A stretch of DNA of 64,000 nucleotides, from the NCBI GenBank assembly GCA_910573755.1, contig CAJTBO010000018.1:34601-98600 (forward strand), in the 5' to 3' direction. Position 1 is the first letter of the stretch. Every line of letters starts with the position of its first letter. The translations under genes were made by a program, and so were the position numbers. The notes under the pieces are model-generated. The model searched no databases. It saw only the letters and a program-made list of their open reading frames with translations, and was not told the DNA's origin. Shown here in pieces: positions 50,535 to 60,025 of this stretch. Origin of the DNA: Lachnospiraceae bacterium (GTDB taxonomy: Bacteria > Bacillota > Clostridia > Lachnospirales > Lachnospiraceae).

Positions 50535-52757
50535 CTACACCAGATTCGCCGTCCGCAGCACCTGATCCTCTATCCGGCTCTCCACCTCCGCCGCATAGGG
50601 TTCCAGATAACTGTCCTTTCCTTCCGCCAGTCCCTGCCTTCTCAGTTCCGCCGCAATCATCCCGGCTATCTCCTCGATCAGCACTACTTTTTCATCTGCG
50701 GTATTTAACGAAAAACGGTACTGCTCCGGTTTTGTCAGATCCCACTTATCCTGCTGAAACGGCAGAAGTGCCAGCTTTTCCAGCTTTTTAGCCACGCCGG
50801 ACAGAACCGGAAGTCCTTTCATCCTTCTGTGCATCCATTTAAAATAAGGCATGTACTGCCTCGCCAGCAAAAAGCAGCAGGATCCCGTATACTGGATAAA
50901 CTCCGAAAGCGCCATATGCGCCGCCACATACTCGCCTCTTCTCATACAGCGGGCATATTGGTACTGGCCTGTCTGCGCCATTTTTCTGAGTCTCGCCGCC
51001 AGCTTTTTCTTCCGCACATCCTCCGGAAAATAAGCCAGATAAGCCTCCCTCTGCGCAGAGAAGCCTCCGCCGCAGTCTTCAAAGACCTCTCCGTTCGTCA
51101 CGGTGGCAAGCCTTGTCTCCTGCAGGGAAACCCAGTCATACATCGTTTCCGGCGGCGTCTGCCGTCCCAGCAGCCTGTAATAAAAATCCGTCGTTTTGCA
51201 GACGCCGCAGCGCTGCGCCGCTTCTTGGGTCATCACGGTATCTGCATACTCCGGCACACAAACGCTCTGCCCTCTGCCCGTATCGCCGTTCGCCGCATTA
51301 TCCGACGGCTCGCAGACACTCTGTTCTCTGCCCATACCGCCGTTCGCCGCATTATCCGACGGCTCGCAGACACTCTGTTCTCCGCCCATGCCGCCATCCC
51401 AAATACAATCGCTCCACCTCTGCGGAAGTTTCTGATAAGCCGCCTGCAGTGCTTCTCCGTACTTTTCGTACGCCTCGTCGTCCAGCCAGATAAAAAACCG
51501 CGGGAAATAATCATGGTCTGCGGATATCAGGTCATCATAACCGAAGCACTCCGAACCTTCCCCCACAAGCCCTGCCGCAAAATGTCCCTGCAGTTCAGGA
51601 AACTGTGCCAGTATCGGTTTTCCGTACTGTTCATAATATGCCCTGCATTTCTCCAACGCTTTTGGCATCGCATCTGATGCTTCTAAAACCTTATCCGTGT
51701 TTTTTACTTCCCCGCTTCGTCCAGCCCTTTTACTGCTTTCTGCTTTCTCTGTTTTTTCCGCCTTTTCTGCACTATCTGTACCCGCTATTGTCTCCGCCTT
51801 TTCCTCTTTCCCTATACTTGTAACCTGTCTTCCGCCGGCTTTCGCTGCCTCCTCCGCGCTTCCCGCCTTCTCTGCATCCTCTGCGCCTCTTCCGCCGCCT
51901 GTCTTCTCCAAATCGCACCGGATCTTCTTTGCTATATGCAGATATTCCTCCGCCTGCTCCGGTTTTCCCGCCTCCCGATATGCCGTTGCCAGATTTTCAC
52001 AGACAACGGCGTATGCCAGATTAAAACCGTAATGCTTTTCAATCTCTGCCAGCGTCTTTTCATACCAGACTACCGCCTGTTCATAATCTTTTTCATGGTA
52101 ACAGATCTCCCCCAGCGCCGAGAGCGCCGCGCTGTAATGGGATGCCGGCGTATCAAGGGCTTCAAACATACCGACCGCCTGCATCACACATTTCTTTCCG
52201 CTCTCATAGTCTCCCGTCTTTAAATAAAGAAGTCCCAGATTCGTGAAATTTGTAGCGGCCTCCATCTGCCGGTCCGGATAATTCTGCAGGATCACCAGCG
52301 CCTTCATCAGAAGTTCCAGCGCCTCCTCGTTTCTGCCCATTTTCTCCATCAGGCTGCTCATATTATTGTAGAGCCCCGCAAACAGATAGTCATTGGGATT
52401 CACCAGCAGATGATAGATCTGTTCCGCCCGCCGGTAAAACTGCAGCGCCATCTCAAAATTCTCATCAAAGCTGTATGCTGTCGCCGTATTAAGCAGTACC
52501 GTAGCAAATTCCGCGCTCTGGTCCATCTGCAGTTCTTCCATCAACAGCAGCATATCCTCGGAAATCTCATAAGCCTTCTGAAATCTGGAAATGGAGCGGT
52601 AATATCCGATCATTTCATTTCCCACCGACAGATACAGCCCGTAATCTTCTTTTTCCTTCGCCTCTTCCAGCGCGGAAAGCATAAAAGGCTCCACCTTTGT
52701 ATACTCCTGTGCCGCAAAAAGTCCGTCCAGTTTCTGTATAAATTCATTTGTCGTCAT
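50535..52757 (-). CDS. TPR protein with DUF4037/DUF4125-like nucleotidyltransferase region
   Basis: A 740-residue cytoplasmic protein. Residues 1 to about 285 form tetratricopeptide-type helical repeats (ETVLLNTATAYSFDENFEMA-like units such as ALQFYRRAEQIYHLL, ALSALGEICYHEKDYEQAVV and YAVVCENLATAYREAGKPEQ). An Ala/Glu/Lys-rich linker follows to about 365. The C-terminal region has GSECFGYDDLISADHDYFPR and FFIWLDDEAYEKYGEAL, the DUF4037-like part, in which GSExxGxxDxxSDHD-type residues resemble a nucleotidyltransferase site. It is interrupted near residues 455-500 by a tandem 18-residue repeat. No partner gene is evident. Confidence 0.8.
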   Translation of the reverse strand: MTTNEFIQKLDGLFAAQEYTKVEPFMLSALEEAKEKEDYGLYLSVGNEMIGYYRSISRFQKAYEISEDMLLLMEELQMDQSAEFATVLLNTATAYSFDENFEMALQFYRRAEQIYHLLVNPNDYLFAGLYNNMSSLMEKMGRNEEALELLMKALVILQNYPDRQMEAATNFTNLGLLYLKTGDYESGKKCVMQAVGMFEALDTPASHYSAALSALGEICYHEKDYEQAVVWYEKTLAEIEKHYGFNLAYAVVCENLATAYREAGKPEQAEEYLHIAKKIRCDLEKTGGGRGAEDAEKAGSAEEAAKAGGRQVTSIGKEEKAETIAGTDSAEKAEKTEKAESSKRAGRSGEVKNTDKVLEASDAMPKALEKCRAYYEQYGKPILAQFPELQGHFAAGLVGEGSECFGYDDLISADHDYFPRFFIWLDDEAYEKYGEALQAAYQKLPQRWSDCIWDGGMGGEQSVCEPSDNAANGGMGREQSVCEPSDNAANGDTGRGQSVCVPEYADTVMTQEAAQRCGVCKTTDFYYRLLGRQTPPETMYDWVSLQETRLATVTNGEVFEDCGGGFSAQREAYLAYFPEDVRKKKLAARLRKMAQTGQYQYARCMRRGEYVAAHMALSEFIQYTGSCCFLLARQYMPYFKWMHRRMKGLPVLSGVAKKLEKLALLPFQQDKWDLTKPEQYRFSLNTADEKVVLIEEIAGMIAAELRRQGLAEGKDSYLEPYAAEVESRIEDQVLRTANLV
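51270..51395 (-). repeat. 54-bp in-frame tandem repeat inside the TPR/DUF4037-like gene
   Basis: About 2.3 copies of a 54-bp unit encode ANGGMGREQSVCEPSDNA. Copies are nearly identical at DNA level, so the expansion is recent. Confidence 0.85.
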
Positions 52758-52774
52758 ACTCAGCCCTCTGTTTT

Positions 52775-52886
52775 ACAGATCTATTTTCTTACAGATCCAC
52801 TTCTTTACAAATCCACTTCTTCACAGATCCATTTCTTCGCAGATCCATTTTTTTACAAGTCTGTTTCTTTACAAATCCTCTGCGTT
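52775..52886. repeat. 16-bp tandem repeat, seven units
   Basis: Units begin ACARATC and are about 80 percent alike, with starts at 52775, 52791 and so on every 16 bp to 52871. The array lies in the 215-bp gap between the VanW-family gene and the TPR gene, so it would be in the leader or promoter of the latter. Confidence 0.85.
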
Positions 52887-52972
52887 CCCTGATCTGCCGG
52901 CCTGCCACTCTAAAACACAACCGCTCTGCCGGTGCTGCACTTTCCCGTTTCCATCAGTTTCCATCAGCCGCC

Positions 52973-54100
52973 TTAGTCTTCATCATCCGTCTTCAGCGGC
53001 TGATACCGGCAGGTTCCTACCTCCCGCACCTCTGCCTCCACGCCGTTTACATAGACCGTCAGATAAGTTTTCGCGGACATGGCTGAAGTTTTCTTTGCCC
53101 AGAGTTTATAGGTAATACCGTTCATGTCACTCGCTTTTACATATACATTAATCGTAAGGTTTTTCCCCTCCACAACCGTCTCCAGAATCACCGGATGAGG
53201 ATAGTCGTTGCGGAACTGCAGATCCTTGCTCCCCGCGGAAATGGCTGCATCCGTCCCCAGAGGCAGATAAGAGACCGGAGAACTGTGGGGATAACGCATT
53301 GTCACGGTAATGCCGGCATTCATCAGCGCATTATACGTCGTCGATGACACCTGGCAGATACCGCCGCCGACACCCTGCACCAGCCTTCCGCCCGAATATA
53401 CGCCGGCAGACTTATAACCGTTGGCAGAAGTCCTCGGCATAAAGATCGCATCCAGAGATGCCGTCGCGCCGCTTGCCAGAACATAGCCGTTCATATTCCC
53501 CGCCGCCACACGGATGTTATTGATGCGTGCAGCGCTGCTTCCGCGGAAAGATGTCGTGCAGGTTCCCGCAAGCACATAATCCACGGCATTTTTTGCCGCC
53601 TCAGCGTCCGCCTCCTCCAGCGTGATCACCTTGCATGTATTGGCATTCAGATCCACATTGATGTTATTGACCGGTCCGGTCATAAGCTGGGACTGTACCA
53701 CGTTCAGATACCATGCCTCAAACCCTTCCACAAACTGATAGCAATACCCTTCCGGAACACCCGGGCTTGCAAACCCTGGCGCTCGCAGATCCGCATTTAC
53801 CTGTTCCAAAAAAGCATCCGCCCAATCGATCTGTACAAAACTGCAGCTGTTTAAACCGTTGTCCGGATCCGTATACAGACGCATTTCCTGCCCCATCAAT
53901 TCCGAAAAAGGTTTTTCCCAGACTTTTCCGCCGCAGGAAATCGTCAGTTTCATCTGCGCCCATCCCGGATTAAAAAACGCCGCATCCGACAATGTCGTCA
54001 CACCGACTTCCATCGGCGCCGCCTCACAGGTCATTTTCGCCGTAAACGGCACCGACACAAAAATGACCAGACCAAGCAATATGGATATCCATCTTTTCAT
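52973..54100 (-). CDS. VanW family protein, exported
   Basis: A 375-residue secreted or cell-surface protein with a signal peptide (MKRWISILLGLVIFVSVPFT, cleavage near CEAAP). The VanW core (about 215-330) has SGGRLVQGVGGGICQVSSTT, YNALMNAGITVTMRYPHSSP and DYPHPVILETVVEGKNLTIN. VanW proteins were named from a vancomycin-resistance cluster, but most family members, including this, are elsewhere and of unknown function, possibly linked to the cell wall. The N-terminal 200 residues contain a PG_binding_4-like region by position. It is preceded by a strong promoter. Confidence 0.9.
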   Translation of the reverse strand: MKRWISILLGLVIFVSVPFTAKMTCEAAPMEVGVTTLSDAAFFNPGWAQMKLTISCGGKVWEKPFSELMGQEMRLYTDPDNGLNSCSFVQIDWADAFLEQVNADLRAPGFASPGVPEGYCYQFVEGFEAWYLNVVQSQLMTGPVNNINVDLNANTCKVITLEEADAEAAKNAVDYVLAGTCTTSFRGSSAARINNIRVAAGNMNGYVLASGATASLDAIFMPRTSANGYKSAGVYSGGRLVQGVGGGICQVSSTTYNALMNAGITVTMRYPHSSPVSYLPLGTDAAISAGSKDLQFRNDYPHPVILETVVEGKNLTINVYVKASDMNGITYKLWAKKTSAMSAKTYLTVYVNGVEAEVREVGTCRYQPLKTDDED

Positions 54101-54168
54101 AGTTCTTCCCCCGCCTCTTTTTCATACTATTATTTATTCGGGCTTCATACAAAGCCCCTCTGTTATTA

Positions 54169-54197
54169 ACTATAAGATATTCCCGGTAAATATTCAA
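54169..54197 (-). promoter_or_regulatory. Promoter of the VanW-family gene
   Basis: TTGAAT (54192-54197) and TATAGT (54169-54174) on the minus strand with a 17-bp spacer, about 65 bp before the start at 54100. The rest of the 54101-54413 gap holds the ilv terminator and no gene. Confidence 0.7.
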
Positions 54198-54320
54198 TAC
54201 CACTGCATGTTTTGTTTTTCAACAAATACAACTGTCCCCTCTTCAAATAAGCCGTTCTTCGACAAATGCATCTATTCCTTTTCCAAGAGCCGGCTGCCCG
54301 AAGCGTCCTGTTATTTTCTC

Positions 54321-54392
54321 CAACAAAACAGGAACCACCCTCTCCTGAAAAGATCTACAATACAAATCTTCCCCAAGATTGCCGTGGTTCCT
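54321..54392 (-). terminator. Terminator of the ilv operon
   Basis: AGGAACCAC and GTGGTTCCT close a long hairpin with an inner AATCTT/AAGATT stem, followed by GTTTTGTTGG on the minus strand, just past ilvC. Confidence 0.75.
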
Positions 54393-54413
54393 TTTTATAA
54401 TAACAGATCGGGA

Positions 54414-55457
<1,044 letters not shown>

Positions 55458-55570
55458 TTAATTTTCTATATAACTGAAAGGATTTCCCTTAGAGTTCCAC
55501 TTTGCCGAACACTGTCCGGAAGCCCGGGTTTGCTGAGCAGATCCCGCAGCGTAAACAAAAGTTCACAATT

Positions 55571-56080
55571 TTACAGATAAGTAACGTTCTCGATCCCTCT
55601 GCCGAGTCCCGCGATACCGGTTCTGGCAAGTTCCAGGATCTCATAGCCGCTGAGCAGGCTCATAAACGCTTCAATCTTATCCTGATTGCCTGTCAGTTCA
55701 ATGATCAGGCTTTCTTTCGCCACATCAATGATCTTCGCACGGAAAATATCAGCCACGGCGATCACGCCCTGCCGCTCATTTTCCCCCGCCTTTACCTTGA
55801 TCATGGCAAGCTCCCTGTATACGCTGTTTTCCGGCTTCAGTTCCTTGATATCCCGCACATCCACCAGCTTCGCCACCTGCTTTTCGATCTGATCCAGAAT
55901 CTCGTCGTCACCGCTGGTCACGATCGTGATCCTCGTAAAACGCGGATCTGCCGTCACACCCGCCGTAATACTCTCAATATTATAACCACGTCTGGAAAAC
56001 AGCCCGGAGATCCGGCTCAATACACCAGACGTATTATCTACCAAAAGCTGAAACACTTTTTTCTGCATCGCCCTGTCCAT
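55571..56080 (-). CDS. ilvN: Acetolactate synthase small (regulatory) subunit, second copy
   Basis: Binds and feedback-regulates the IlvB catalytic subunit. The 169-residue product has the N-terminal ACT domain (VFQLLVDNTSGVLSRISGLF, SRRGYNIESITAGVTADPRF) and the C-terminal ALS_ss domain (ELAMIKVKAGENERQGVIAV). This copy is the more canonical of the two. It lies 117 bp downstream of the other small subunit gene. Two small subunits in one operon may give different valine sensitivity. Confidence 0.93.
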   Translation of the reverse strand: MDRAMQKKVFQLLVDNTSGVLSRISGLFSRRGYNIESITAGVTADPRFTRITIVTSGDDEILDQIEKQVAKLVDVRDIKELKPENSVYRELAMIKVKAGENERQGVIAVADIFRAKIIDVAKESLIIELTGNQDKIEAFMSLLSGYEILELARTGIAGLGRGIENVTYL

Positions 56081-56177
56081 TCCTTTTCCTTATTTTATAT
56101 CCCTGCTATTTTGCCCTGAATATTATACTATACCTGCCGGAGTTTTTCAATAAAAAGCCTGTTGTTTTAAGCCCATA

Positions 56178-56234
56178 CATTTCTGCAGCGCCAGCGCTAC
56201 GTATCAGCCTCCATGCATTTCTGCAGCGCCAGCG
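56178..56234. repeat. 36-bp tandem duplication at the 3' end of the first ilvN
   Basis: CATTTCTGCAGCGCCAGCG occurs at 56178-56196 and at 56214-56232. The upstream copy (in minus-strand sense) encodes the C-terminus LALQKCM of the gene; the other lies just past the stop. Confidence 0.75.
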
Positions 56235-56685
56235 TTCCGGTGCGCGCCATCTCCACAATGCTCACGGAAGCCATCATACTGATAAACAGTTTGATCTTCT
56301 CCGGCTCGTCACAGATCTGTATCATCATCGTGTTCTTCGACATATCGATGATATTCGCTTTCATCACATCGCAGGTCTCCAGAATCTCTCTTCTGTTGCC
56401 CTTGTTATACTTCACCTTGATCAGCATCAGTTCCCTGCTGATACTCTGGCTCTCGGAAAACGTCTTTACCTTGATGACATCCAGTTTTTTGTTGAGCTGT
56501 TTCTCGATCTGTTCTATCGTCCGCTCATCCCCGGAACTGACGATCGTCATCACAGAAGTATCCGGTGAATCCGTCTCTCCCACTGCCAGCGAATCAATAT
56601 TAAAACATCTTCTGGAAAACAGCCCCGCCACTTTACAGAGCACACCGGATCTGTTCTCCACCAGAACAGAATAGATTCTTTTCAT
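56197..56685 (-). CDS. ilvN: Acetolactate synthase small subunit, first copy
   Basis: A 162-residue ACT-domain protein, 35-40 percent-like to the second copy by eye: YSVLVENRSGVLCKVAGLFS, SRRCFNIDSLAVGETDSPDT, MTIVSSGDERTIEQIEKQL, then a divergent C-terminal domain. The ATG at 56685 follows GGGGG; the longer frame to 56730 overlaps ilvB. It is separated from ilvB by 11 bp. The C-terminal half has less similarity to standard ALS_ss domains, so it could bind a different effector or form mixed oligomers. Confidence 0.85.
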   Translation of the reverse strand: MKRIYSVLVENRSGVLCKVAGLFSRRCFNIDSLAVGETDSPDTSVMTIVSSGDERTIEQIEKQLNKKLDVIKVKTFSESQSISRELMLIKVKYNKGNRREILETCDVMKANIIDMSKNTMMIQICDEPEKIKLFISMMASVSIVEMARTGTLALQKCMEADT

Positions 56686-56696
56686 ATTAGTACCCC

Positions 56697-58316
56697 CTAA
56701 CTCACCAGATCCATCGGATCGATCAGACATTCCATAAGCACGCTCTCGTCCTTCTCAAGGAACGCCTCCAGCGCCTCGTCCGCTTTCTCCATATTCTCAA
56801 GACGGATAAACTTCATATCATAAGCGGATACCAGTTTCTCCAGATCCGGACTTCCCGACAGATCTACCACCGAATAATGATCCTGATAATTGTAATGCTG
56901 GAACTCCCTTACCATGCCCAGATAATTGTTTTTCAGCACCACGATCTTCACCGGTATGTTATGCTGGCGCATCGTAGCAAGTTCCATCATGGACATCTGG
57001 AAAGAACCGTCCCCGCAGACCGCTATGACCTGCCTGTCCGGACAGGCGAGCTTCGCACCCATAGCCGCCGGGATCGAATACCCCATCGTGCCCATACCGC
57101 CGGAAGTCATAAACCTCCCTTCCCTGACAATATGGTACGCACAGGACCAGATCTGATTCTGTCCCACATCCGCCACATATATGCCGTCCTTCTGCATTTT
57201 CAGGGAAAGCTTCCTGATAAATTCCGCCGGGTCCACATAGGCGGGATCCGGATTTCTTTTCCTGTAAATATTCTTTTTATATTCATTTAACGTCTCTATC
57301 CAATCCTCATGATCCTCACAGGAAATCTCCTGTTCCATGAAATCCCGGAAAATACATTTCGCATCCCCCACGATCGGAATGGACGGCAGCGCATTTTTTC
57401 CGATCTCCGCGGAATCAACGTCGATATGGACGAGCACTTTATTGGTCGTAATGATATCCGGCTGGTTCACCGCCCGGTCCGCCACCCTCGCGCCGATCAT
57501 AATCAGAAGATCCGCTTCATTCATGGCACGGTTTGCGCAGAGTTTTCCGTTATTTCCGACCATACCGAAATACATCGGATGCTCCGTCGGCATAGCGCCG
57601 ATACCCATCATCGTAGAAACCACCGGCACGCGGTACTTTTCTGCAAAACTGCGGAGTTCTTTTCCCGCATCGGAAAGCAGCACGCCGCCCCCCGCACAGA
57701 TCAGCGGCTTTTTCGCCCTTTCCAGCTCCTTTGCCACTTTCTTGATCTGTACGATATGGCCCTTTACCGTGGGTTTATAGGTGCGCATAGAAACTTCTTC
57801 CGGATATGTAAAATCCTTGATCTGCGCATTCTGGATATCGATCGGCACATCGATCAGGACAGGGCCTTTCCGCCCGGTATTTGCGATATGGAAAGCTTCC
57901 TTGAACACCCTCGGAATATCATTTACGTTTTTGATCAAATAACTGTATTTTACAAAGGACTCCACCGCCCCGGTAATATCCGCCTCCTGAAAAACATCGC
58001 TGCCGAGCAGTTCCGAATTTACCTGCCCGGTAATACACACAAGCGGAATACTGTCCGCAAAAGCCGTGGCAATACCGGTGATCACATTGGTCGCGCCGGG
58101 ACCGGAAGTCACCGCGCAGACCCCCACCTTTCCGGTCACTCTCGAAAGCCCGTTTGCCGCATGGGCTGCGTTCTGCTCCGTTCGGATCAGGATCGTCCTG
58201 ATATCACTCTGTAAAATACTATTATAAAAAGGACAAATTGCAACGCCCGGATAACCGAAGACACTTCTCACGCCCTCTTCTTCCAGACATTTTACCATTG
58301 CATCCGCACCAATCAT
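56697..58316 (-). CDS. ilvB: Acetolactate synthase large (catalytic) subunit
   Basis: Thiamine diphosphate enzyme that condenses pyruvate (or pyruvate with 2-ketobutyrate) to acetolactate, the first step in branched-chain amino acid synthesis. The 539-residue product has the N-terminal Glu loop EEEGVRSVFGYPGVAICPFY, TSGPGATNVITGIATAFADS, and the thiamine-binding GDGSFQMSMMELATMRQHNI with the later NNYLGMV. ATG 58316 follows AAAGGAGGAACCAC. First gene of the ilv operon; the two ilvN genes and ilvC follow. Confidence 0.97.
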   Translation of the reverse strand: MIGADAMVKCLEEEGVRSVFGYPGVAICPFYNSILQSDIRTILIRTEQNAAHAANGLSRVTGKVGVCAVTSGPGATNVITGIATAFADSIPLVCITGQVNSELLGSDVFQEADITGAVESFVKYSYLIKNVNDIPRVFKEAFHIANTGRKGPVLIDVPIDIQNAQIKDFTYPEEVSMRTYKPTVKGHIVQIKKVAKELERAKKPLICAGGGVLLSDAGKELRSFAEKYRVPVVSTMMGIGAMPTEHPMYFGMVGNNGKLCANRAMNEADLLIMIGARVADRAVNQPDIITTNKVLVHIDVDSAEIGKNALPSIPIVGDAKCIFRDFMEQEISCEDHEDWIETLNEYKKNIYRKRNPDPAYVDPAEFIRKLSLKMQKDGIYVADVGQNQIWSCAYHIVREGRFMTSGGMGTMGYSIPAAMGAKLACPDRQVIAVCGDGSFQMSMMELATMRQHNIPVKIVVLKNNYLGMVREFQHYNYQDHYSVVDLSGSPDLEKLVSAYDMKFIRLENMEKADEALEAFLEKDESVLMECLIDPMDLVS

Positions 58317-58646
58317 GTGGTTCCTCCTTTACCCGTTTCTATCCGAATCCGCACATTAAAAATACTTCTCATTTTCCCGCTGTCTGTTTATATCGAATTA
58401 TAAACACCGCATTCTGCCGGCTGTCCTTATGTTCACATCCTTCATATCCTTATGGAAACCATGCCCTTCCATAAAAAACCTTGCCATATGGTTTCCTGAA
58501 AAACAGCCCAGCTTTGAACATAATAGCATTTTTTCAAAAGAAATACAAGTTTACTTGCTAAATTACTTTAAATGTGATACATTCATACTGTTAAACTATT
58601 ACAAAATTATTACAAACGAGAAAATGAACGCAAGGGGGCGCTATTT
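58317..58646. other. Divergent intergenic region with ilvB leader
   Basis: Holds the ilvB promoter (listed) and, on the other strand, TTGCTA (58555-58560) with TACATT 17 bp on, a weak promoter for the lipoprotein gene. The ilvB leader of about 195 nt includes GGAAACCAT and ATGGTTTCC as an inverted repeat. I see no T-box specifier or GGUGG-type antiterminator and no leader peptide rich in branched-chain codons. Confidence 0.45.
58520..58548 (-). promoter_or_regulatory. Promoter of the ilv operon
   Basis: TTGTAT (58543-58548) and TATTAT (58520-58525) on the minus strand, 17-bp spacer. Confidence 0.65.
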
Positions 58647-59174
58647 TTGAAAAGACAAATTTTGCCATTCATTCTCTCCGCTTCTTTAGCCGTTTTTCTG
58701 TTGACCGGCTGCGGCAGCGGCAGTTCGGATGAATTGAGTGCTTATCAGGCAAGTATGAATACTTTTTGTGATAATATTTCCTATATTAATGATCAGATCA
58801 ACGCTTTGGACGGAAGCGGGGAATCCGATGTGGAAACCTTATTAAATAATCTGGACACTCTGGATGATCAATTTTCCCAGATGGCAGAGTTGACTGTTCC
58901 TGATGAATTTGCCGCAATCGATAAACTCGCTGATGAAGCCAGTGAAAATATGAGCATGGCGGTCTCCTATTACCATGAAGCCTACGACTCCGGAACGTTT
59001 GCATCAAATTATGCGGATGCCGCTTATGAATACTACACCAGAGCGAATATTCGTCTGGGCTATATCCTCCAGATCCTGCACGGTGAAGAGATCGTGGACG
59101 ATAATGTCAGGTACATTACAGAGGACGAAACCACTGAACCGGCATCAGATCCGGAAGTGTCACCGGAAGAATGA
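58647..59174 (+). CDS. Lipoprotein of unknown function (175 aa)
   Basis: A predicted lipoprotein with a TTG start at 58647 after AAGGGGGCGCTATTT. The signal peptide ends VFLLTGC at about residue 22, then the mature part is acidic and helical (YQASMNTFCDNISYINDQIN, ADEASENMSMAVSYYHEAYD, YYTRANIRLGYILQI), with an acidic Thr/Pro/Glu tail. The pattern resembles a helical bundle. It has no recognised motif. It is divergent from ilvB and followed by an AT-rich repeat array and a terminator. Confidence 0.8.
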   Translation: MKRQILPFILSASLAVFLLTGCGSGSSDELSAYQASMNTFCDNISYINDQINALDGSGESDVETLLNNLDTLDDQFSQMAELTVPDEFAAIDKLADEASENMSMAVSYYHEAYDSGTFASNYADAAYEYYTRANIRLGYILQILHGEEIVDDNVRYITEDETTEPASDPEVSPEE

Positions 59175-59199
59175 TCTCCATCTGCCTGTGCCTAATAAT

Positions 59200-59345
59200 A
59201 TGCACTTAATTATGCATTTAATTATATCCGCTTAATTATGTGCTTGATTATACTCACTTAATTATGTGCTTGATTATATTCACTTAATTATGTGCTTGAT
59301 TATATTCGCCTGATTATATGCTTAACTATGTTCGTTTGATTATAT
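59200..59345. repeat. AT-rich tandem array with a 26-bp period (13-bp half units)
   Basis: CACTTAATTATGTGCTTGAT plus TATATT recurs with a 26-bp period; each unit is two related 13-bp halves (TTAATTATGTGC and TTGATTATATTC). About five to six units are visible, decaying at both ends. The array lies between the lipoprotein stop and the terminator at 59351. Confidence 0.85.
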
Positions 59346-59350
59346 ACACT

Positions 59351-59388
59351 AAAAAAATCTGTGGTATCGCATGCCGCAGATTTTTTAA
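59351..59388 (+). terminator. Bidirectional terminator
   Basis: AAAAAATCTGTGG and CCGCAGATTTTTT form a stem of about 13 bp with a 9-nt loop, with T-tracts in both directions. It ends the lipoprotein transcript. Confidence 0.85.
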
Positions 59389-59529
59389 TCCTGCGCGTTC
59401 CTTTTCTGCTCCCTATTGCTCTCCTCATTGCTCTTCCAAACCCCAAAACAACTATTTAAATAAGTCTATTTTGTATTTTTCCGTATGTAAGGACTACTTT
59501 CAAAAGTTATCCCCTTTATCCAGTAATAG

Positions 59530-59535
59530 TATAAT
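59530..59535 (+). promoter_or_regulatory. -10 element placed for a leaderless transcript
   Basis: A perfect TATAAT ends 6 bp before the ATG at 59542, so transcription would begin at or next to the start codon. No ribosome binding site fits. The -35 box (TTATCC, 17 bp upstream) is weak. Confidence 0.5.
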
Positions 59536-59541
59536 TTATTT

Positions 59542-59898
59542 ATGAAAAAGGAAAAGATAACAAATCCAAAATTTGTACAGGAAAGAATTACAGAATTAAG
59601 ACTTGCAAGAAATATCTCGGAATACAAATTGAGCAAGGATATGGGCTACAGTAAAGGATACATCCAATCCATCAGTTCCGGTAAGACACTACCATCCATT
59701 GCAGCACTTTATGAGATCTGTGACTATTTCAAGATCACACCGAAAGAATTCTTTGATGATGACTCGGTTCCTGATTCCGAACTGGTCCATAACCTGATCC
59801 TTGAGATTCGATGTCTTCCTGCTGAAGAACAGTATTTTCTATATCACTTTTTACTGGCAAGAAAGAAAAAGAAAATAAAAAAGGGTAAAAAATCATAG
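59542..59898 (+). CDS. XRE-family helix-turn-helix regulator
   Basis: A 118-residue DNA-binding protein. The helix-turn-helix is in residues 15-70 (ITELRLARNISEYKLSKDMG, YSKGYIQSISSGKTLPSIAA, EICDYFKITPKEFFDDDS). The C-terminal helices may dimerise and the tail is Lys-rich (RKKKKIKKGKKS). The gene seems leaderless: TATAAT ends 6 bp before the ATG. It is followed by an inverted repeat (AAACAGGCTATTGTAA with TTACAACAGCCTGTTT, about 59925-59970) which probably ends transcription. It lies just outside the RIT element, in a region with other mobile DNA features. Confidence 0.88.
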   Translation: MKKEKITNPKFVQERITELRLARNISEYKLSKDMGYSKGYIQSISSGKTLPSIAALYEICDYFKITPKEFFDDDSVPDSELVHNLILEIRCLPAEEQYFLYHFLLARKKKKIKKGKKS

Positions 59899-60025
59899 AA
59901 TTCTCTGTCACTATAAACAGGCTATTGTAAAAGTCAGTTTGTCTGCCGTTACAACAGCCTGTTTATTATACGGCAAACTTCACTTGATAGTAACCATATA
60001 GCAACCAAATAAAGCTGAAAGTACC

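Noticed and set aside
58317..58520. T-box or leader-peptide attenuator before ilvB
   Set aside because: I found no T-box consensus, no terminator/antiterminator pair and no run of Leu, Ile or Val codons.
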